From: an uncultured Collinsella sp.
GTDB lineage: Bacteria; Actinomycetota; Coriobacteriia; Coriobacteriales; Coriobacteriaceae
DNA length: 64,000 bases
Reading direction: 5' to 3'
NCBI GenBank assembly: GCA_958437495.1
Contig: CAUBOH010000003.1
Span: 1 to 64,000, forward strand
The notes under the pieces were generated by a model that was given only the letters and a program-made list of their open reading frames with translations, ran no database searches and was not told where the DNA came from. Shown piece after piece: positions 61,016 to 64,000 of this stretch. The first letter of the stretch is position 1; each line of letters opens with the position of its first letter. Both the position numbers and the translations under genes were made by a program.

Positions 61016-61178
61016 GTGCCGCCCCTAAAGGGGCGGCACACAAACTTTAATATCAGCTTTTCTGTAGCGAGCACGCAACGACCCGAAGCCGGAGCGCAGG
61101 GCGGGGAAATACCTTTGCCTCGCGCGACCCTGCGGAGCCGTGAGCGAGAGGGAAAGGTATTTCCCCGCCCTGCGCTCC
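61016..61178 (-). ncRNA. structured repeat family B, copy 2 (candidate RNA)
   Basis: The outer stem GGAGCGCAGGGCGGGGAAAT plus ACC (61091-61113) pairs perfectly over 23 bases with 61156-61178. The linker CTACAGAAAAGCTGATATTA is conserved with copy 1. The terminal hairpin is GTGCCGCCCC/GGGGCGGCAC (61016-61039), then TTTTG. It begins 20 bases after the rubrerythrin stop. Relative to copy 1 two stem pairs switch from G-C to A-T on both sides. Confidence 0.72.
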
Positions 61179-61198
61179 GCAGCAGCCAGCGCCACGCG

Positions 61199-61738
61199 CT
61201 AGTAGTTCACCACCTGCTCCTCAAAGTACGCCTTGGGGTGGTTGCACACCGGGCACACCTCGGGCGCCTCGGCACCAACATGCAGGTGCCCGCAGTTCAG
61301 GCACTTCCACACCTTTACGCCCTCGCGCTCAAACACTTCGCCCGACTCGATGCGCTCGACGAGTTTGTTGTAGCGCGCCTCATGGGCCTTCTCGACGGCA
61401 CCGACGCCGCGGAACTTTGCGGCAATCTCGGCAAAGCCCTCTTCCTCGGCGGTCTTGGCAAACTCGTCGTACATCGTGGTCCACTCGTAGTTCTCGCCTG
61501 CCGCGGCATCGCGCAGGTTGTCTAGGGTATCGGGAACGGCACCGTCGTGCAGATACTTAAACCACAGCTTAGCGTGCTCGGACTCGTTGCCCGCGGTCTC
61601 GGCAAAGATATTCGAGATCTGAACGTAGCCGTCCTTCTTGGCCTTGGATGCATAGTAGCGATACTTGGTATGCGCCTGCGACTCGCCGGCAAAAGCGGCC
61701 TCGAGGTTCTTCTTGGTTTGGGAATTCTCAAAATCCAT
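61199..61738 (-). CDS. rubrerythrin
   Basis: This 179-residue non-haem di-iron peroxidase protects anaerobes from hydrogen peroxide. The N-terminal four-helix domain has the iron ligands in EAAFAGESQAHTKYRYY, ESEHAKLWF and EKAHEARY. The C-terminal rubredoxin-like domain has CLNCGH and CPVCNH. The start is ATG 61738, with GGGAAG upstream; an ATG further upstream is less well placed. Its electron donors are not encoded nearby. An Rrf2 regulator lies two genes upstream. Confidence 0.96.
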   Translation of the reverse strand: MDFENSQTKKNLEAAFAGESQAHTKYRYYASKAKKDGYVQISNIFAETAGNESEHAKLWFKYLHDGAVPDTLDNLRDAAAGENYEWTTMYDEFAKTAEEEGFAEIAAKFRGVGAVEKAHEARYNKLVERIESGEVFEREGVKVWKCLNCGHLHVGAEAPEVCPVCNHPKAYFEEQVVNY

Positions 61739-61852
61739 AGGTGTACTTCCCTTCATCACATGCCACCCGTAGGCTTCGAGCGGCTCTATCCTTAGGATGC
61801 CCCCATGCCGAGAATCTAAACCTTACAATCTCGTTCTTCAAATTCAAGCGAG

Positions 61853-62758
61853 CTAGACGCTCAGCCAGCGATTGTCCTCGACACGGCAGAATCCCTCGCG
61901 TTCCAGGTCGGCAAGAATGCTTGCGACCAGCTCGCGCTCGACCGGCTCTCGGCCGGCTGCCGCCTCCATCTCGTTAACGCCCGCAATGGCTTCATCGAGC
62001 GCAATACCTGCCGGCTGCCCATCGCGCGCTGCCAGCAGCATGCGTACGATGTGGGCGCGCTTTTGACGACGCGAACCCTCAAACTTGGACTGGCGACTAT
62101 AGCCCGCCGATCGCCTAGACGGATTGGGCAACGTCTTCTTAAGATACGCGCCGTAATCCAGCAACGCGTAATACCACGCGCGCGGTGTGTCGGCATCATC
62201 TTGAGGCACGGCAAAGGGCGCGATCTCGTCCGCCGTCGCACCGGGAGCCGCCGGGCAGGCCGCCTGAATCAGCGGCACCAGTTCGCGATCGGGAACAGCC
62301 GGCACGTCGGGAAAGAAATGATGCAGAAAGACCGTGCGCACGTTGGTCTCCAGATACACGCCCGGAAGATCGAACGCGAACGACCGAATGCCCTGCGCCG
62401 TCGCCGGCCCAATACCGGGCAGGGCGACCAGATCGCGCGTCTCGCGCGGGAACTCCCCGCCCCAGTCCTCTACTAGCTGCTGTGCAGCCCTGTGAAGTGC
62501 CAGAGCACGACGGTTGTAGCCCATGCCCTGCCAAGCGTCCAAAACGTCCGAGGGTGCCGCCTGCGCAAGTGCCCGCACAGTCGGAAAGCGCTCGAGCCAC
62601 GCCGGCATGCGTGTCTCCACGCGCGGCACCTGCGTCTGCTGCAGCATGACCTCGGAGAGCCAAATAATGTACGGGTCACGCGTACGTCGCCACGGAAGGT
62701 CGCGATAGCGCAGGACCCCTTCCGATCGAATCATCGAACGAAAGGGGTCCTGAATCAT
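61853..62758 (-). CDS. MutY-like A/G-specific adenine glycosylase lacking the Fe-S cluster
   Basis: This 301-residue HhH-GPD glycosylase has the MutY catalytic Glu in EVMLQQTQV and the HhH hairpin LPGIGPATAQGIRSF. The position of the usual catalytic Asp reads LETNVRTVF, so Glu replaces Asp. The C-X6-C-X2-C-X5-C cluster ligands of MutY/Nth are absent, and the NUDIX-like 8-oxoG domain is replaced by a short winged-helix-like tail (about 235-300). AAGGAG precedes the ATG. It starts 21 bases after the Rrf2 gene, so they are cotranscribed. The precise lesion is uncertain. Confidence 0.82.
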   Translation of the reverse strand: MIQDPFRSMIRSEGVLRYRDLPWRRTRDPYIIWLSEVMLQQTQVPRVETRMPAWLERFPTVRALAQAAPSDVLDAWQGMGYNRRALALHRAAQQLVEDWGGEFPRETRDLVALPGIGPATAQGIRSFAFDLPGVYLETNVRTVFLHHFFPDVPAVPDRELVPLIQAACPAAPGATADEIAPFAVPQDDADTPRAWYYALLDYGAYLKKTLPNPSRRSAGYSRQSKFEGSRRQKRAHIVRMLLAARDGQPAGIALDEAIAGVNEMEAAAGREPVERELVASILADLEREGFCRVEDNRWLSV

Positions 62759-62779
62759 ATCTATGCTCCTTATGCGGCG

Positions 62780-63265
62780 CTATTCCTCCCGGCAAGCATA
62801 CGCACAGGCAGCGTACTCGGGAAACGCATCGCGGTCGGTAAACTTGGGGTCGACGGCCGGGAACTGGCGGCGAGCGACGATATCGCCCAACGAAACGGAA
62901 TCGAGGTAGTCGCGCATCAACGCTTGAGCTCCGGCCCACAGGGGATGATAGCAGCACGCGCCCATGCGTGCACAGTCGCCATCGGGCGCGGTGCAATCAT
63001 TCATAACCATAGGGCCCTGAACGGCCTCGACGACCTGACGAATGGTGACGTCATCCGGACTGGCCTTAAGACGCATGCCGCCATGGACGCCACGCAGGCT
63101 CTCCACGATGCCAGCCTGAACCAAGCCATGCTGAATCGAACGCGCGAACGAATAGGGCACGTTGACCTCTTCGGCGGCGGTACGAACAGAAAGCAGCCGC
63201 TCCGGCTCCTCGGCAAGCATCGCAAGCATGCGAAGGGCATAGTCAGTCTTTCTCGATATGTCCAT
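62780..63265 (-). CDS. Rrf2-family transcriptional regulator
   Basis: This 161-residue protein has a winged helix (about residues 1-75; MDISRKTDYALRMLAMLAEE, VPYSFARSIQHGLVQAG) and a cysteine cluster (CTAPDGDCARMGACC) suited to binding an Fe-S cluster, as in IscR, NsrR and CymR-like regulators. It probably senses redox, nitric oxide or iron-sulfur status. AAAGGGG precedes the ATG. Downstream are a MutY-like repair gene and then rubrerythrin, fitting an oxidative-stress role. Confidence 0.9.
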   Translation of the reverse strand: MDISRKTDYALRMLAMLAEEPERLLSVRTAAEEVNVPYSFARSIQHGLVQAGIVESLRGVHGGMRLKASPDDVTIRQVVEAVQGPMVMNDCTAPDGDCARMGACCYHPLWAGAQALMRDYLDSVSLGDIVARRQFPAVDPKFTDRDAFPEYAACAYACREE

Positions 63266-63584
63266 TTTTCCCCTTTCAAGGAATAGGAACAGCTCGAACG
63301 GGCTCCGGGGCCGAGCTTACGTCGAGACGCCAAACGAACGCCAGGACAGCCAAATAGCAAATCGGGTGTCCACTGGATGCCGATCCTGAAGTTGATTGCA
63401 TCAATACCGGCCTACAGTGAAACTTAGTATAACCTAACCCCCTACCCCATTAAACAGGTGTTGCGCAACAAACGCCTTGTTTGAACATATATATCAGTTG
63501 GGCCCTGTTCGCGAATAGGAGATGCGACTGGGAGAGGAATGGTTTTGAATACAAGGGATAGGAATCAATGTCCCATTAAACGCA
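63266..63584. other. intergenic region upstream of the Rrf2 gene
   Basis: It contains, on the minus strand, GGTTATACTAAG (about 63423-63434), a possible -10 for the Rrf2-mutY operon. AT-rich DNA near 63480-63500 is also present. No gene is supported. Confidence 0.45.
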
Positions 63585-63612
63585 AAAAGCCACGTCCGAA
63601 GACGTGGCTTTA
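63585..63612 (-). terminator. terminator of tRNA-Asp
   Basis: AAAGCCACGTC-TTCG-GACGTGGCTTT on the minus strand, with a UUCG loop and five T, lies just after the tRNA 3' end. Confidence 0.93.
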
Positions 63613-63619
63613 ATTGCGT

Positions 63620-63697
<78 letters not shown>

Positions 63698-63805
63698 AGG
63701 CAGTCGTTCGCGTTTGTTTCCGCTCGCGTGCGCTGCGGGGATTAGTATACACAGAAGTCTGTCTGGCGCGCAACAACTTTTTTGAAAAATTTTTTGGGTC
63801 TCTCC

Positions 63806-63947
63806 GGGAGGGTTTCCGGGGCGAGGGCGGGGGTTAAGTTTGCTGCTCTACAGTCCTGCGCAAGACGGAAAGCACATTAAGTGCTTTCCTTTGCGTGCGG
63901 AACTCGCGACAAACTTAACCCCCGCCCTCGCCCCCGGAGACCCTCCC
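63806..63947. other. 142-base long inverted repeat with inner hairpin
   Basis: Arms of 37-38 bases (63806-63842 and 63910-63947) match except for one mismatch and one extra base; their inner ends are GGGGGTTAAGTTTG and CAAACTTAACCCCC. Inside is the perfect hairpin GGAAAGCAC-ATTAA-GTGCTTTCC (63867-63889). It lies a few bases past a putative minus-strand stop codon (63953-63955). Confidence 0.8.
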
Positions 63948-63952
63948 TGCCG

Positions 63953-64000
63953 TTACATTGTTCGACCAGTTTTGCGGGCGTGCGCCGCTGCGCGGCTAGC
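63953..64000 (-). CDS. possible 3' end of a minus-strand gene (truncated by window)
   Basis: From the window edge the minus strand reads 15 codons (ending ARKTGRTM) then TAA. A long inverted repeat follows directly, as seen after several other minus-strand genes here. The evidence is positional only; another frame is also open. Confidence 0.3.
   Translation of the reverse strand, partial: ASRAAAHARKTGRTM

Overview
The window is GC-rich, coding-dense bacterial DNA that looks like Collinsella or a close relative (Coriobacteriia, Actinomycetota). The signs are high-GC codon use, mannose-family PTS genes, an LPxTG surface protein, a T-box in front of pheST, rubrerythrin and an anaerobe-type MutY without Fe-S ligands. 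This assignment comes from gene content only; no 16S gene is present.

Layout. Bases 1-4100: a zinc phospholipase C-like gene and an ECF cobalt/nickel transporter (cbiMQO) with a structured, terminator-bearing leader. 4119-8290: pheS-pheT with T-box and two long hairpins after the stop codons. 8400-12714: M32 carboxypeptidase, glmM, an EamA transporter. 13004-18470: tRNA-Val followed by an accessory-looking patch (DUF5710 protein, zinc-ribbon protein, HNH endonuclease, small hypothetical, AlbA/Schlafen-type regulator with operator-like arrays). 18471-26172: M16C peptidase, zinc-ribbon/YD-repeat membrane protein, 5-formyl-THF cyclo-ligase, MetA, L-2-hydroxyacid dehydrogenase. 26319-41729: a large sugar-amine catabolism region with three SIS deglycase-like genes, three GntR/UTRA regulators, one complete mannose-family PTS (IIAB, IIC, IID), a HAD phosphatase, a cyclase-family hydrolase, an EamA transporter, recQ and a YitT-family protein. 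41774-48056: GNAT, threonine aldolase, PAP2, mfd. 48380-52514: an FHA / Ser-Thr kinase / FHA module. 52651-55143: a long coiled-coil LPxTG protein. 55296-63265: nth, ABC exporter, rmuC, two small membrane proteins, rubrerythrin, mutY-like, Rrf2. 63620-64000: tRNA-Asp and a final hairpin element.

How genes work together. The PTS-SIS operon probably imports and phosphorylates a glycated amine (Amadori product such as fructoselysine) and splits it to a sugar phosphate and free amine. All three SIS proteins keep the Glu/His pair, 16 residues apart, used by FrlB/FraB deglycases. Repeated sequence motifs upstream of each module give a candidate operator set for each of the three GntR regulators.

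Most unusual content. (1) Three dispersed copies (about 10111, 31098 and 39648) of a 170-base element keep a 14-bp outer stem, two inner stems and a terminal hairpin while the stem sequences change in a compensatory way. Each copy abuts or nearly abuts the stop codon of a minus-strand gene. (2) A second two-copy family (60111 and 61016) shows the same behaviour. (3) A set of short GGGAC-core palindromes resembles REP/REPIN repeats. (4) The FHA-kinase-FHA locus has a ten-G tract just before its first start codon.
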